Shown: in pieces, positions 33,736-41,160 of the stretch | Position numbering within the stretch: position 1 is the stretch's first letter | How the letters are laid out: the number at the start of each line of letters is the position of its first letter | Assembly: GCF_042685265.1 (NCBI RefSeq) | Contig: NZ_JBHUMX010000001.1 | Direction: 5' to 3' (one strand) | DNA: 64,000 nt | DNA from: Oceanobacillus_B kapialis | Lineage (GTDB): Bacteria > Bacillota > Bacilli > Bacillales > Amphibacillaceae | Notes under the pieces: generated by a model | What the model saw: the letters and a program-made list of their open reading frames with translations, nothing else | Database searches by the model: none | What the model was told of the DNA's origin: nothing | Program-made: the position numbers and the translations under genes

Positions 33736-34195
33736 ACGATTGATTTGAATAATCTTGTTTTTCTTGGACTTCACCATCTTGCTTATAGATGGTTAGAAAT
33801 GTTCCTTTATTTTGAGCGATTTCACGCCCGCGCTTTATCGCATCTTCTTTATTATTAAATACATCACTTGGTTTCTTTGCCTTACTTGATTTAACTGCCC
33901 AGCCATCCTCATGTGCTACGACATGTTCTCCCTCTTCCAGACGCTCGGGATTATCTTCATATCGCTTGCCTTCTTCAGAACGTTTCGTTGGCTGACCACT
34001 GTCTTTAAAATCTTCTACCTCTTTTTTACTAGCGTTCTCACGCCATTCTTTTGCTTGTTCAATTGCTATCGGGATGGCTCTACCTTCTGCATACCCTTCA
34101 TCGAGCATAGAATTAGCAATGTCTATTGCCTTTTTCTTTGTTACATCTGGCAGGTTTTTCATGGAAGATGGATAATCATTCATAGTCCAGGGCAT
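33734..34195 (-). CDS. DUF2188/ChaB-like small protein (YdaT-like)
   Basis: The 153-residue product has two parts: an N-terminal segment (PWTMNDYPSSMKNLPDVTKK, AIDIANSMLDEGYAEGRAIP) resembling ChaB-like and B. subtilis YdaT proteins, and a C-terminal DUF2188 module (VVAHEDGWAVKSSKAKKPSD, TFLTIYKQDGEV). It is hydrophilic and probably cytoplasmic. YdaT belongs to the general stress regulon in B. subtilis, so a stress role is possible here. I see no clear sigma-B promoter. Confidence 0.8.
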   Translation of the reverse strand: MPWTMNDYPSSMKNLPDVTKKKAIDIANSMLDEGYAEGRAIPIAIEQAKEWRENASKKEVEDFKDSGQPTKRSEEGKRYEDNPERLEEGEHVVAHEDGWAVKSSKAKKPSDVFNNKEDAIKRGREIAQNKGTFLTIYKQDGEVQEKQDYSNQS

Positions 34196-34257
34196 TGTTA
34201 ATCCTCCTAGTTGCTTTTTTTAGTATCATACCCTTTTCCTGGCCCAGGCCAAACCTG

Positions 34258-34773
34258 CTACTCAAACCAATACTGAAATGTATCTGGTGCGTCGTCTGTT
34301 GTATAGTAGCTATCTAATTCAATTTTTTCACCTGGTTCTAATGAAACCTCTTCGTACGTTTCTTCCCGTAAAATCGAGCCATCCTCAGCAGCTATGACGA
34401 TATGCACATCCCCCACGAATTCCTGCGCAGCATGGTAATTTCCTGCGTAAATAACAATTTCAAAATCGCCATCCTCATCTTCAAAGGAACTAACATATGC
34501 CGCTAGATGATCTTGTAATACACTTCCTTTATTCGACGCGTATGTCTCATCAAGTCCTGTAATCATCTCTTCTTCAATATGCTTAGCATCCATCACCGAA
34601 AGTGCAACTGGTACAGTAACGATGATATAAAAAGCTACTAGCCATTTTAAGGTTGAAGTAATGACTGTCTTTTTACCATATCCTCCAATAACTAATCCAA
34701 TCCATACAATACCTGCAAGAAAAACTACAACTAAATGCCATTTTGATATAAACATTTCTGGATAGAATTCCAT
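34258..34773 (-). CDS. Membrane protein of unknown function
   Basis: I do not recognise a family. The product is about 171 residues: two membrane segments (about 11-30 and 42-62), then an extracytoplasmic or cytoplasmic beta-rich domain with acidic character (SSFEDEDGDFEIVIYAGNYH, AEDGSILREETYEEVSLEPG) that looks like an immunoglobulin- or FxLYD-like sandwich. I chose the second of two adjacent ATGs, five bases after GGGGG. It is divergent from the next gene across about 100 bases. Confidence 0.65.
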   Translation of the reverse strand: MEFYPEMFISKWHLVVVFLAGIVWIGLVIGGYGKKTVITSTLKWLVAFYIIVTVPVALSVMDAKHIEEEMITGLDETYASNKGSVLQDHLAAYVSSFEDEDGDFEIVIYAGNYHAAQEFVGDVHIVIAAEDGSILREETYEEVSLEPGEKIELDSYYTTDDAPDTFQYWFE

Positions 34774-34874
34774 CATATCCCCCACTACTATCTCTTTTTT
34801 GCTATAATTATTGTAGCAGAAATTCACTAGTTATCTAGCTATATAGTTTAAAAATTAGATGGAGTGAAGCATAC

Positions 34875-36026
34875 ATGTATCAGGACACATCCATACATGA
34901 ACACAAAATGAAACAAATGGAACCCTTTTGGTGGGCAATGTCCTTTTTATTTTGCACAATTGGCCTCCTGCTCGGTGTTGCATTTATAATTGGTGCGCCT
35001 GTATTATTTGCAGTTTATCAAAAGATGTGGATTTTATTATTTCTCCTCCTCATGCCACTTGGCATTTGGATGTTTGTAGCCATTCTGCGCACGTTAAAGA
35101 AGATGGTGTGGCGCAACCGGCATCTTTCTTCCTTTGTTCTTGAGAATAACCGAATTACATATCACACATGGGACGAAAGTACAAAAACAGACAGCCAGGG
35201 GACAGTTAACTTTAATCAGGTTCAGTATGTAGTGGCAAGCTTATATCTAATTAGAGACAATCATGCCTATACAAAGTCGAAGATGGCAGAGCAAGTACCA
35301 CGTATGGTTATTGCCCCAGTACTATATATTGTCTATGAAAAAAACGGCAAGCAGCAAATTTTGATTGTGCCATTTTACATGGATACCGCTGTTAACACAT
35401 GGCTGCAAGCATTAAGAAACAATCAAATTCCGTTCTTCTTTACCAGTCAAAACCTTTATGAAATGGAGGAAGAAGAAAGGTTTAATACGATTGTAAATCA
35501 AGAAAAAATGATGTCCTTTACCTTCGAAGGTGACTGGTTTACGCAATCGGATTCATTGAACAAAGAATGGCTTCTTCAAATAGAGGGTACGGTTTCACCA
35601 GAAGAATACGATTCTGAAGAAGACTATGAGGAAAAGATGCGTAAAGAACAAGAGACCAAAAAAATCCACTTCAGGGTTTGGCTCCGGTCAGCAGCACGTG
35701 TTTACCCTATCCTCATATTAGGAAGTTACCTACTCATTTATTTGGGGGAAATCGGCTCTATTTCACAAGACGGCGTCCTACCTGGTCTGGGGTTACTGGT
35801 CATTACCGCCTACTTATACTTTCACTTTCAAAGGGATCACTTGCGTAAATCCCTTATGACAAGGTTTTGGATAGAAAGTTTTATTATATGTCTTATTAAT
35901 AGCTTAGTTGCGGAGAAATATGGCACGATGGCAGAGGAAATTACGACGGGCATACTCGGTGCCTCAATGATATTTATTGCACTGGTCTGGATCCCATATT
36001 TATTTGTTGCTAGATTAAAAGATTAA
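34875..36026 (+). CDS. Polytopic membrane protein with central soluble domain, unknown function
   Basis: The 383-residue product has two N-terminal membrane segments (about 19-45 and 51-75), a central soluble region (about 80-265) with a PH-like beta pattern (SSFVLENNRITYHTWDES, NFNQVQYVVASLYL), an acidic stretch (SPEEYDSEEDYEEKMRKEQE), then about four C-terminal membrane segments. This resembles loosely the YcxB/PH-domain membrane proteins, but no function can be given. TGGAGTG lies upstream of the ATG. Confidence 0.7.
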   Translation: MYQDTSIHEHKMKQMEPFWWAMSFLFCTIGLLLGVAFIIGAPVLFAVYQKMWILLFLLLMPLGIWMFVAILRTLKKMVWRNRHLSSFVLENNRITYHTWDESTKTDSQGTVNFNQVQYVVASLYLIRDNHAYTKSKMAEQVPRMVIAPVLYIVYEKNGKQQILIVPFYMDTAVNTWLQALRNNQIPFFFTSQNLYEMEEEERFNTIVNQEKMMSFTFEGDWFTQSDSLNKEWLLQIEGTVSPEEYDSEEDYEEKMRKEQETKKIHFRVWLRSAARVYPILILGSYLLIYLGEIGSISQDGVLPGLGLLVITAYLYFHFQRDHLRKSLMTRFWIESFIICLINSLVAEKYGTMAEEITTGILGASMIFIALVWIPYLFVARLKD

Positions 36027-36059
36027 AAAAGGACAGCTGAGGTTTATTCCCCAGCTGTC
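36024..36059 (-). terminator. Terminator of fni
   Basis: GACAGCTG and CAGCTGTC form an 8-bp stem. On the minus strand it is followed by CCTTTTTTAATC, overlapping the fni 3' end. Confidence 0.8.
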
Positions 36060-37105
36060 TTATTTAATAAGGATTTCCCCATAATGGAAACGCGATCTGT
36101 GTTCTGTAGTTCAGATAAATTCTTTACCCCAATACCAAACATGGTCATTTTTAATTCCAGTTCAATTTGATCCATCATGGTAATGACAGAATCAGCTGAT
36201 TCTGTTGCTGCTTGGAGTAACTGTCTGGCAAAACCGATCACATCTGCTCCAAGTGTAATAGCTTTCGCCGCATCGACTCCCGTTTTCATCCCGCCACTGG
36301 CCACTACTGGAACGTCCGCTTTACTACTTTTAACAGACACAATACAATCTTTTGTTGGCAATCCCCAATTATTAAACGCTTCAGCAGCCGCTCTCCTTAA
36401 CGGATCCTGAGAACGGAGTTTTTCCACCTGGCTCCAAGATGTTCCGCCTGCTCCTGCTACATCGATAAAAGCAATACCAGCATTGTAAAGCTTTTCCGCA
36501 ACGGTACCATCAATGCCAAAGCCTACTTCTTTAGCACCAACAGGTACAGGAAGTTGCTTACAGACAGCCTCAATCTTCGGCAAGAGGTTTTCAAAATTTA
36601 AATCTCCGCCATCTTGTACTGCTTCTTGCAAGCTGTTCAGGTGTAACACAAGGGAATCTGCTTCCGTCAGCTCCACGATGCGTTGTGCTTCATCTGCACC
36701 ATAGCCATAGTTCAATTGAACAGCACCTAGATTTGCAATAAGTGGTACGGTCGGTGCCTGTTTACGTATTAGGAACGACTCTTTATGGGCATCGCTTTCA
36801 AGCAACGCCCTAGTCGAACCTAAAGCTACAGCCCAGCCCTTTTCTTCTGCAGCAATTGCAAGGTTTTGATTTATCTTTGCTGCAAGCTCGCTTCCACCTG
36901 TCATGGAACTAACCAAAAATGGTGCCTTTAGTGCCTTGTCTAGAAATGAAGTCTGCAAATTGATGTCTGCAAAATTTATCTCAGGCAAAGCATTGTGTAT
37001 AAAGGATATTCCTTCAAGCCCTGTTGATTTATTTACCCCTTCCACATTCTCATCAAGACAAAGACGGATATGCTCTGTCTTTCTTCTATTTATACCTTCT
37101 TCCAT
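36044..37105 (-). CDS. fni: Type 2 isopentenyl-diphosphate delta-isomerase
   Basis: This FMN- and NADPH-dependent enzyme interconverts isopentenyl and dimethylallyl diphosphate for isoprenoid synthesis. The 353-residue TIM barrel has RRKTEHIRLCL at the N-terminus, FLVSSMTGGS, GSTRALLES, LVLHLNSLQEAVQDGG with the flavin/substrate contacts, VPVGAKEVGFGI and VASGGMKTGVDAAKAI. AAGGAGG lies nine bases before the ATG. It appears monocistronic. Confidence 0.95.
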   Translation of the reverse strand: MEEGINRRKTEHIRLCLDENVEGVNKSTGLEGISFIHNALPEINFADINLQTSFLDKALKAPFLVSSMTGGSELAAKINQNLAIAAEEKGWAVALGSTRALLESDAHKESFLIRKQAPTVPLIANLGAVQLNYGYGADEAQRIVELTEADSLVLHLNSLQEAVQDGGDLNFENLLPKIEAVCKQLPVPVGAKEVGFGIDGTVAEKLYNAGIAFIDVAGAGGTSWSQVEKLRSQDPLRRAAAEAFNNWGLPTKDCIVSVKSSKADVPVVASGGMKTGVDAAKAITLGADVIGFARQLLQAATESADSVITMMDQIELELKMTMFGIGVKNLSELQNTDRVSIMGKSLLNKTAGE

Positions 37106-37258
37106 TATGTACGGCCTCCTTAAGTAAAAACTACATCAAATATTTTCACCATAAGACAAGTTTACTTGTTTCCATTACGAAATGAAAGAAAAGAGCCATA
37201 CCAATTGATTAAAGCAGATTTATCATTGCACATGTCGGGAAATAAACTATAAAATAAA

Positions 37259-37279
37259 GTGAAACTTCAATTAGTGGGC
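37259..37279 (+). repeat. Structured dispersed repeat, family A, truncated 5' fragment
   Basis: GTGAAACTTCAATTAGTGGG matches the 5' edge of the other family A copies, after which similarity ends. It lies about 45 bases upstream of the HD hydrolase gene. Confidence 0.6.
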
Positions 37280-37322
37280 AAAAGGAACGACAAATTAATT
37301 TAAATAAAGGAGGGAAAGAGAG

Positions 37323-37865
37323 TTGAAGGAAGAAGCAAAAAAATTTGCTGAGATGGCTCATCATGGACAAACAAGAAAAAACTCCCACGCGCCTTATGTG
37401 ACACATCCGATCAGAGTTGCACAACGATTAGAAGCAGAAGGATACAGTGATCAACTCGTTTGTGCAGGATATTTACATGATGTTGTGGAGGATACGATAT
37501 ATGAGATAGAAGATATTCAAAAACAGTTTGGAAGCAAAGTTGCAGAACTAGTTGCAGCCCATACAGAAGATAAGTCAAAATCCTGGGAAGAAAGAAAACA
37601 GCATACCATCGATACTGTCAGAGAAGGATCAAAGGACGTGAAATTTCTCATTGTCGCCGATAAACTGGATAATTTACTGGGACAAGAACAGGATATGGAA
37701 CGGCTTGGTGATAAGGCATGGGACAATTTCAATGCAGGGTACGACAAACAAAAATGGTACAACCAATCGATTTGTGACGTGATGTATAGTGGATTAAAAA
37801 AGGAAGATATCCCCGATTATTTTCGTGAATATGAAGCATTAATTAAACGTGTGTTTAACTCCTAA
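37323..37865 (+). CDS. HD-domain hydrolase, RelA/SpoT-hydrolase type
   Basis: The 180-residue product is a stand-alone HD domain with AHHGQTRKNSHAPYVTHPIR, LHDVVEDT (His52, Asp53 and the ED pair seen in ppGpp hydrolases) and VADKLDNLL. It lacks synthetase, TGS and ACT domains. The pattern fits small alarmone hydrolases such as Mesh1-like proteins; other nucleotide phosphohydrolases remain possible. It starts with TTG, nine bases after AAGGAGG. A family A repeat fragment lies upstream. Confidence 0.8.
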   Translation: MKEEAKKFAEMAHHGQTRKNSHAPYVTHPIRVAQRLEAEGYSDQLVCAGYLHDVVEDTIYEIEDIQKQFGSKVAELVAAHTEDKSKSWEERKQHTIDTVREGSKDVKFLIVADKLDNLLGQEQDMERLGDKAWDNFNAGYDKQKWYNQSICDVMYSGLKKEDIPDYFREYEALIKRVFNS

Positions 37866-37872
37866 AACGATT

Positions 37873-37910
37873 AAACCCTCTTACAGTATCCTGGAACTGT
37901 AAGAGGGTTT
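37873..37910 (+). terminator. Bidirectional terminator between the HD gene and rsgA
   Basis: AAACCCTCTTACAG and CTGTAAGAGGGTTT form a 14-bp perfect stem with a 10-base loop between convergent genes. Confidence 0.9.
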
Positions 37911-37913
37911 GAT

Positions 37914-38969
37914 TTATCGCATCCGATATTTCTTTTTCTGGTATTTACTGATTTGCTTCCATTTATTCTTTTCCTCAATCATTGCCTTTTGGTTTTGCTT
38001 TCTTTTTTCATAGGCTAATTCACGTTGGAGTTTAAGATAACTATGGAATCGATCCACAGATAGCTCCCCGCTATCAAGCGCTTCTTTCACACGACATCCT
38101 GGTTCTGTATCATGCCGGCAATCCGTAAAATGGCATGCTGCCTCGAGTGCTTCCACATCCTGAAATGCTGTGCCTATTGCTGTCTCGCCTTCCCATAACT
38201 GTAATTCCCTCATACCAGGCGTATCAATTAAGAGTCCACCATTTGGCAAACGAAACATTTCTCGATGGGTAGTAGTGTGCCGCCCCTTGCTATCATCTTC
38301 TCTAACCTCTTTTGTTTCTTGTACGTCTTCACCTAACAATGCATTTATTAAAGTTGATTTCCCTACCCCGGATGAGCCAAGTAAAGCCCCCGTCTTGCCA
38401 GGGGTTAAATAAGACCGTACTTGCTCAAGCCCATCCCCCGTTTTACTACTAACAGCGATAACCGGAACACCTATTGCAATTTCTTCTGTGGCAGAAACAA
38501 CTTCTTTTAGTCTTTCCAACGTACACGAATCTTTTTTGGTTAAAAGAATGACAGGGGAAGCCCCACTCTCGTAGGTAGATAGAATATAGCGTTCTATCCG
38601 CCGACTATTAAAATCATGATCAAGCGCATTTACGATCAATACTGTATCCACATTAGCGGCAACTAATTGCGCCTCTGTTCGATCACCTGCAGCCTGTCGT
38701 ACAAATTGACTAGTCCTAGGAAGCAACTGCTTAATTATTGCTTTACCTTCGTCATAAAGCTTTTCTACTTCAACCCAATCACCGACTGCAGGAAAATCAA
38801 GTGTACTAGTTGCAGTATGCAAATACCTCCCACTTACCTGTGCCAAGTATTCCATATCACCATCAGACAGGCGATAGCTATTTTTTTGTACCGTAATTAC
38901 CCTCGCAAGCTTGTCACGTTCTAATTCTTCATTGGATCCGGCCCAACCTATTTTATCTAAATTCGTCAA
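37914..38969 (-). CDS. rsgA: RsgA-like ribosome-associated GTPase (paralogue)
   Basis: RsgA is a circularly permuted GTPase that checks late 30S maturation. The 351-residue product has an OB-fold N-terminus (about 35-95), G4 LLTKKD, then G1 GSSGVGKST, G3 DTPGMREL, and the zinc cluster CHFTDCRHDTEPGC, ending in a very basic tail. It is longer than B. subtilis RsgA (about 300) and not in the usual prpC-prkC-rsgA cluster, so I take it as a paralogue. It starts with TTG after AGGAGGAA, which is itself in a hairpin; a 22-codon leader ORF lies upstream. Confidence 0.88.
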   Translation of the reverse strand: MTNLDKIGWAGSNEELERDKLARVITVQKNSYRLSDGDMEYLAQVSGRYLHTATSTLDFPAVGDWVEVEKLYDEGKAIIKQLLPRTSQFVRQAAGDRTEAQLVAANVDTVLIVNALDHDFNSRRIERYILSTYESGASPVILLTKKDSCTLERLKEVVSATEEIAIGVPVIAVSSKTGDGLEQVRSYLTPGKTGALLGSSGVGKSTLINALLGEDVQETKEVREDDSKGRHTTTHREMFRLPNGGLLIDTPGMRELQLWEGETAIGTAFQDVEALEAACHFTDCRHDTEPGCRVKEALDSGELSVDRFHSYLKLQRELAYEKRKQNQKAMIEEKNKWKQISKYQKKKYRMR

Positions 38970-38974
38970 TACAT

Positions 38975-39024
38975 TTCCTCCTGTTTTAGGAGGAACCGTC
39001 TCTATTTAACTTGAACGTTCCTCC
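38975..39024 (-). promoter_or_regulatory. Switching leader of the rsgA paralogue (RBS-sequestering hairpin)
   Basis: Three segments compete. Segment 1, GGAGGAAC (39017-39024), lies in the end of the leader ORF. Segment 2, GGTTCCTCC (38989-38997), can pair with segment 1 (8 bp) or with segment 3, AGGAGGAA (38975-38982), the rsgA ribosome site, in a perfect 8-bp hairpin with a 5-base loop. Leader translation across segment 1 would favour the 2:3 hairpin and so close the ribosome site. Confidence 0.6.
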
Positions 39025-39074
39025 ATTTTGTGGTTATTGGTTTTGATTTCTCTTTTGATTACATTTGCACTCAT
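39006..39074 (-). CDS. Leader ORF (22 codons) upstream of the rsgA paralogue
   Basis: It begins MSANVIKREIKTNN and ends MEERSS; the ribosome site AAAGGAGTGAT stands nine bases before the ATG. It ends 37 bases before the rsgA TTG. Its last codons contain GGAGGAAC, which can pair with the segment that otherwise masks the rsgA ribosome site. The peptide is highly charged and has no resemblance I know of to characterised proteins, so it is best read as a regulatory leader, like those in front of inducible erm and cat genes. Confidence 0.55.
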   Translation of the reverse strand: MSANVIKREIKTNNHKMEERSS

Positions 39075-39139
39075 AAACCATCACTCCTTTCAAAATGGAT
39101 AAAACGCTTCATTACATTTTATCAATTTATAAATTTAAT

Positions 39140-39158
39140 GTGAGTATTATACGCTCAC
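39140..39158 (-). promoter_or_regulatory. Dyad over a candidate -10 box upstream of the rsgA leader
   Basis: GTGAG and CTCAC form a 5-bp inverted repeat around a perfect TATAAT (39146-39151 on the minus strand), 70 bases before the leader ORF. No convincing -35 was found. The dyad could be an operator. Confidence 0.35.
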
Positions 39159-39272
39159 TATTATTATTTCTACTTTTATAGTAAAAATTCCTTTTAAAAT
39201 TCAATGAAAAATTTCAGGTTATAGTTGATTGAACCGCACCAATGCTTGATCGGCTCGAAATTAATACACTAT

Positions 39273-39304
39273 AAAAAAAGAACTAGATGCAATGCATCCA
39301 GTTC
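39273..39304 (-). terminator. Terminator of the aldo/keto reductase gene
   Basis: GAACT-GATGCA and TGCATC-AGTTC form a stem with one bulged pair. The minus strand continues with TTTTTTT. Confidence 0.85.
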
Positions 39305-39318
39305 TTGCTACGTTGCTA

Positions 39319-40143
39319 TTATCGTTTGTTCATTTCACTTGGCTCTGCACCTTTGCGTTCATTACGGTCCAGCCCTTTGATTTCTTCCAAGTCTGCTTCA
39401 CTTAGTTCAAAATCAAATACATCGAAGTTTTCCTCAATACGTGAAGGTGTCACAGATTTAGGAATGACAATATTGTTATACTGCAAGTGCCAGCGTAAAA
39501 TAACTTGTGCTGGCGTTTTGCTGTATTTTTCCGCAATATCGGTTACTACTTTATTATTTAATACCTCTCCACCCTGCATTAGCGGGCTCCATGCTTCAAG
39601 GTAAATATTATGCTTGTCACAGAAGTCTTTCAACTCTGCTTGTTGTAAGTATGGATGGCATTCTACCTGGTTCACCACAGGCACAACTTCACATTCATCT
39701 AATAGGCGCTCTAAATGGTCAATATTAAAGTTACATACTCCGATAGCTTTTACACGGCCATCTTTGTACAATTTTTCTAAGGCTTTATATGTTTCCACAT
39801 ATTGATCAAATTTCGGTGTTGGCCAGTGGATTAAATAAAGATCCACATAGTCCAGTCCCAATTTTTCAAGACTTGCATCAAATGCCTTTAATGTATTTTC
39901 ATAGCCTTGGTCACTGTTCCAAACTTTTGTCGTAATGAACAGTTCTTCACGCGGGACATTTTTATTAGCAATTGCTTTTCCCACACCATTTTCATTTGCA
40001 TAAACTTTTGCTGTATCAATGGATCTGTAGCCAACCTCTAACGCTTTTTCTACAGCAGGAGTTGCTTCCTCATCAGGCACCTGCCAAACGCCGAATCCAA
40101 GCTGTGGCATTTTTAATCCATTATTTAGAGTTACATACTGCAT
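39319..40143 (-). CDS. Aldo/keto reductase
   Basis: This NADPH-dependent reductase acts on small aldehydes such as methylglyoxal in related Bacillus enzymes (YvgN, YtbE). The 274-residue TIM barrel has the catalytic tetrad in YRSIDTAKVYANE (Asp, Tyr), TKVWNSDQGYE (Lys) and YLIHWPTP (His), and the cofactor-binding IPKSVTPSRIEENF. The start MQYVTLNNGLKMPQLGFGVW is typical. It appears monocistronic with its own terminator. The physiological substrate is not determined by sequence. Confidence 0.9.
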   Translation of the reverse strand: MQYVTLNNGLKMPQLGFGVWQVPDEEATPAVEKALEVGYRSIDTAKVYANENGVGKAIANKNVPREELFITTKVWNSDQGYENTLKAFDASLEKLGLDYVDLYLIHWPTPKFDQYVETYKALEKLYKDGRVKAIGVCNFNIDHLERLLDECEVVPVVNQVECHPYLQQAELKDFCDKHNIYLEAWSPLMQGGEVLNNKVVTDIAEKYSKTPAQVILRWHLQYNNIVIPKSVTPSRIEENFDVFDFELSEADLEEIKGLDRNERKGAEPSEMNKR

Positions 40144-40207
40144 TGTTCAACTTCCCTTCCATTGAAATGTAGCTATTTTATCATACTATTTGAAAAAGAA
40201 CGTACTC

Positions 40208-40687
40208 TTATGCTTCGTCATCTGTTAACTCTTTATTTTTTCGATAAGAACGTTTGAGGGAAATATAATCAAATAAGAAGAAGAATATAATAAAGAAAAC
40301 GGATGGGCCTATGATGTCCAGCCAATCTTCCATATTAGATGGTTTACCATTAATTAGAAAGGTCACTAAGAAAAAGGCAACACCTGAAAAAAGTGCAGCA
40401 ATTAACCTGACCTTTCGCTCTTTCTTATATTGTTTCTGATTATACACATTTGTGAATTCAATCCCTGAAAAGATATAACGAAGATAGGTATAGCACAGGA
40501 TAAAAAGAAAAACCATTGTAAGAGTGAAAGTAAGATCAATATCTCCTACATCTAACCAATAGATGTTTAACCCTAAAAATATTAAAGCCCCAACAGCCAA
40601 AATAACCGCACTTTCTCCCAAAAAATAAAGAATTCGGGTCCGCTTGTATTCGTCATCAGGCAATAAATAATTTAAAAAAGAACGCAT
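40208..40687 (-). CDS. Membrane protein paired with XRE regulator, unknown function
   Basis: The 159-residue product has four hydrophobic segments (about 22-40, 51-72, 92-112 and 125-145) and a basic C-terminal tail. No family is recognised with confidence. I chose ATG 40687, eight bases after GGGAGGG, which lies at the very end of the XRE gene; the two genes are separated by one base. Such pairs of a YgzD-like regulator and a membrane protein are common in Firmicutes. Confidence 0.75.
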   Translation of the reverse strand: MRSFLNYLLPDDEYKRTRILYFLGESAVILAVGALIFLGLNIYWLDVGDIDLTFTLTMVFLFILCYTYLRYIFSGIEFTNVYNQKQYKKERKVRLIAALFSGVAFFLVTFLINGKPSNMEDWLDIIGPSVFFIIFFFLFDYISLKRSYRKNKELTDDEA

Positions 40688-40688
40688 G

Positions 40689-40883
40689 TTAAAAACCCTC
40701 CCAAAATAGTTCATCCAACGTCTTCCCAAGCTCTTTGCAAATCGCGATGCATAAATTAAGACTTGGATTGTATTCTCCTTTTTCTATAAGGCCGATCGTT
40801 TGTCTTGTGGCCTTGACCCTGCTTGCAAGCTGCTCCTGGGTCCAACCCTTTTCCATTCTCGCTAACTTTATTTTATTTACCAT
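40689..40883 (-). CDS. XRE-family transcriptional regulator, minimal form
   Basis: The 64-residue product is almost only a helix-turn-helix: IKLARMEKGWTQEQLASRV, then TRQTIGLIEKGEYNPSLNLC (recognition helix) and a short dimerisation tail ELGKTLDELFW. It probably represses its own operon with the membrane protein. The upstream region has three TGTAAT-type motifs that could be its operator. The domain is too small to hold a ligand-binding part, so the signal may come through the membrane partner. Confidence 0.88.
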   Translation of the reverse strand: MVNKIKLARMEKGWTQEQLASRVKATRQTIGLIEKGEYNPSLNLCIAICKELGKTLDELFWEGF

Positions 40884-40927
40884 GGAAATCCCTCTTTAGT
40901 AAGATATACATTACATATGTTATTTAT

Positions 40928-40956
40928 ATATTACATTAGTTAGATATATATTGCAA
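40928..40956 (-). promoter_or_regulatory. Promoter and probable operator of the XRE/membrane operon
   Basis: TTGCAA (40951-40956) and TAATAT (40928-40933) are 17 bases apart on the minus strand. The related motifs TGCAATATATATC, TGTAATATATA and TGTAATGTATATC lie within and after it, spaced at roughly two helical turns, as expected for an autoregulated XRE operator. Confidence 0.6.
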
Positions 40957-40966
40957 TATGTGATAA

Positions 40967-41116
40967 ATGAAACTTAATTGGGGGGCTCCCCCTCTATTCC
41001 CTACCTTATATTAGTTGCACAATCGAACCTTTACTGGAAGTTGATCCCCTACTTAGATTGCTTAATACTTCACGATTTTTTAAATTGGTAATTACTTCCA
41101 GTTAAGGTAGGATAAA
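40967..41116 (+). repeat. Structured dispersed repeat, family A, copy 4 (full length)
   Basis: It starts TGAAACTTAATTGGGGGG and ends CCAGTTAAGGTAGGATAAA. The outer stem of hairpin 2 is ACTGGAAGT (41033-41041) with ACTTCCAGT (41094-41102), nine perfect pairs, against ACTGGCA/TGCCAGT in copy 3: both arms changed together. Confidence 0.88.
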
Positions 41117-41147
41117 AAAAGACCTGCCAGTTGAGATACTGACAAGC
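41114..41147 (-). terminator. Terminator of the ABC-F gene
   Basis: On the minus strand GCTTGTCAGT pairs with ACTGGCAGGT (with G-T pairs) and is followed by TTTTTTT. Confidence 0.75.
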
Positions 41148-41160
41148 CTTTCTGTTTAAT

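Noticed and set aside
40208..40883. XRE/membrane pair as toxin-antitoxin system
   Set aside because: The membrane protein has four segments and is larger than typical membrane toxins; an autoregulated sensor pair fits better.
1796..41116. Family A repeats as the Bacillaceae-1 RNA motif
   Set aside because: That motif, as I recall it, has two RUCCU terminal loops and often lies near rRNA operons; neither is seen here.
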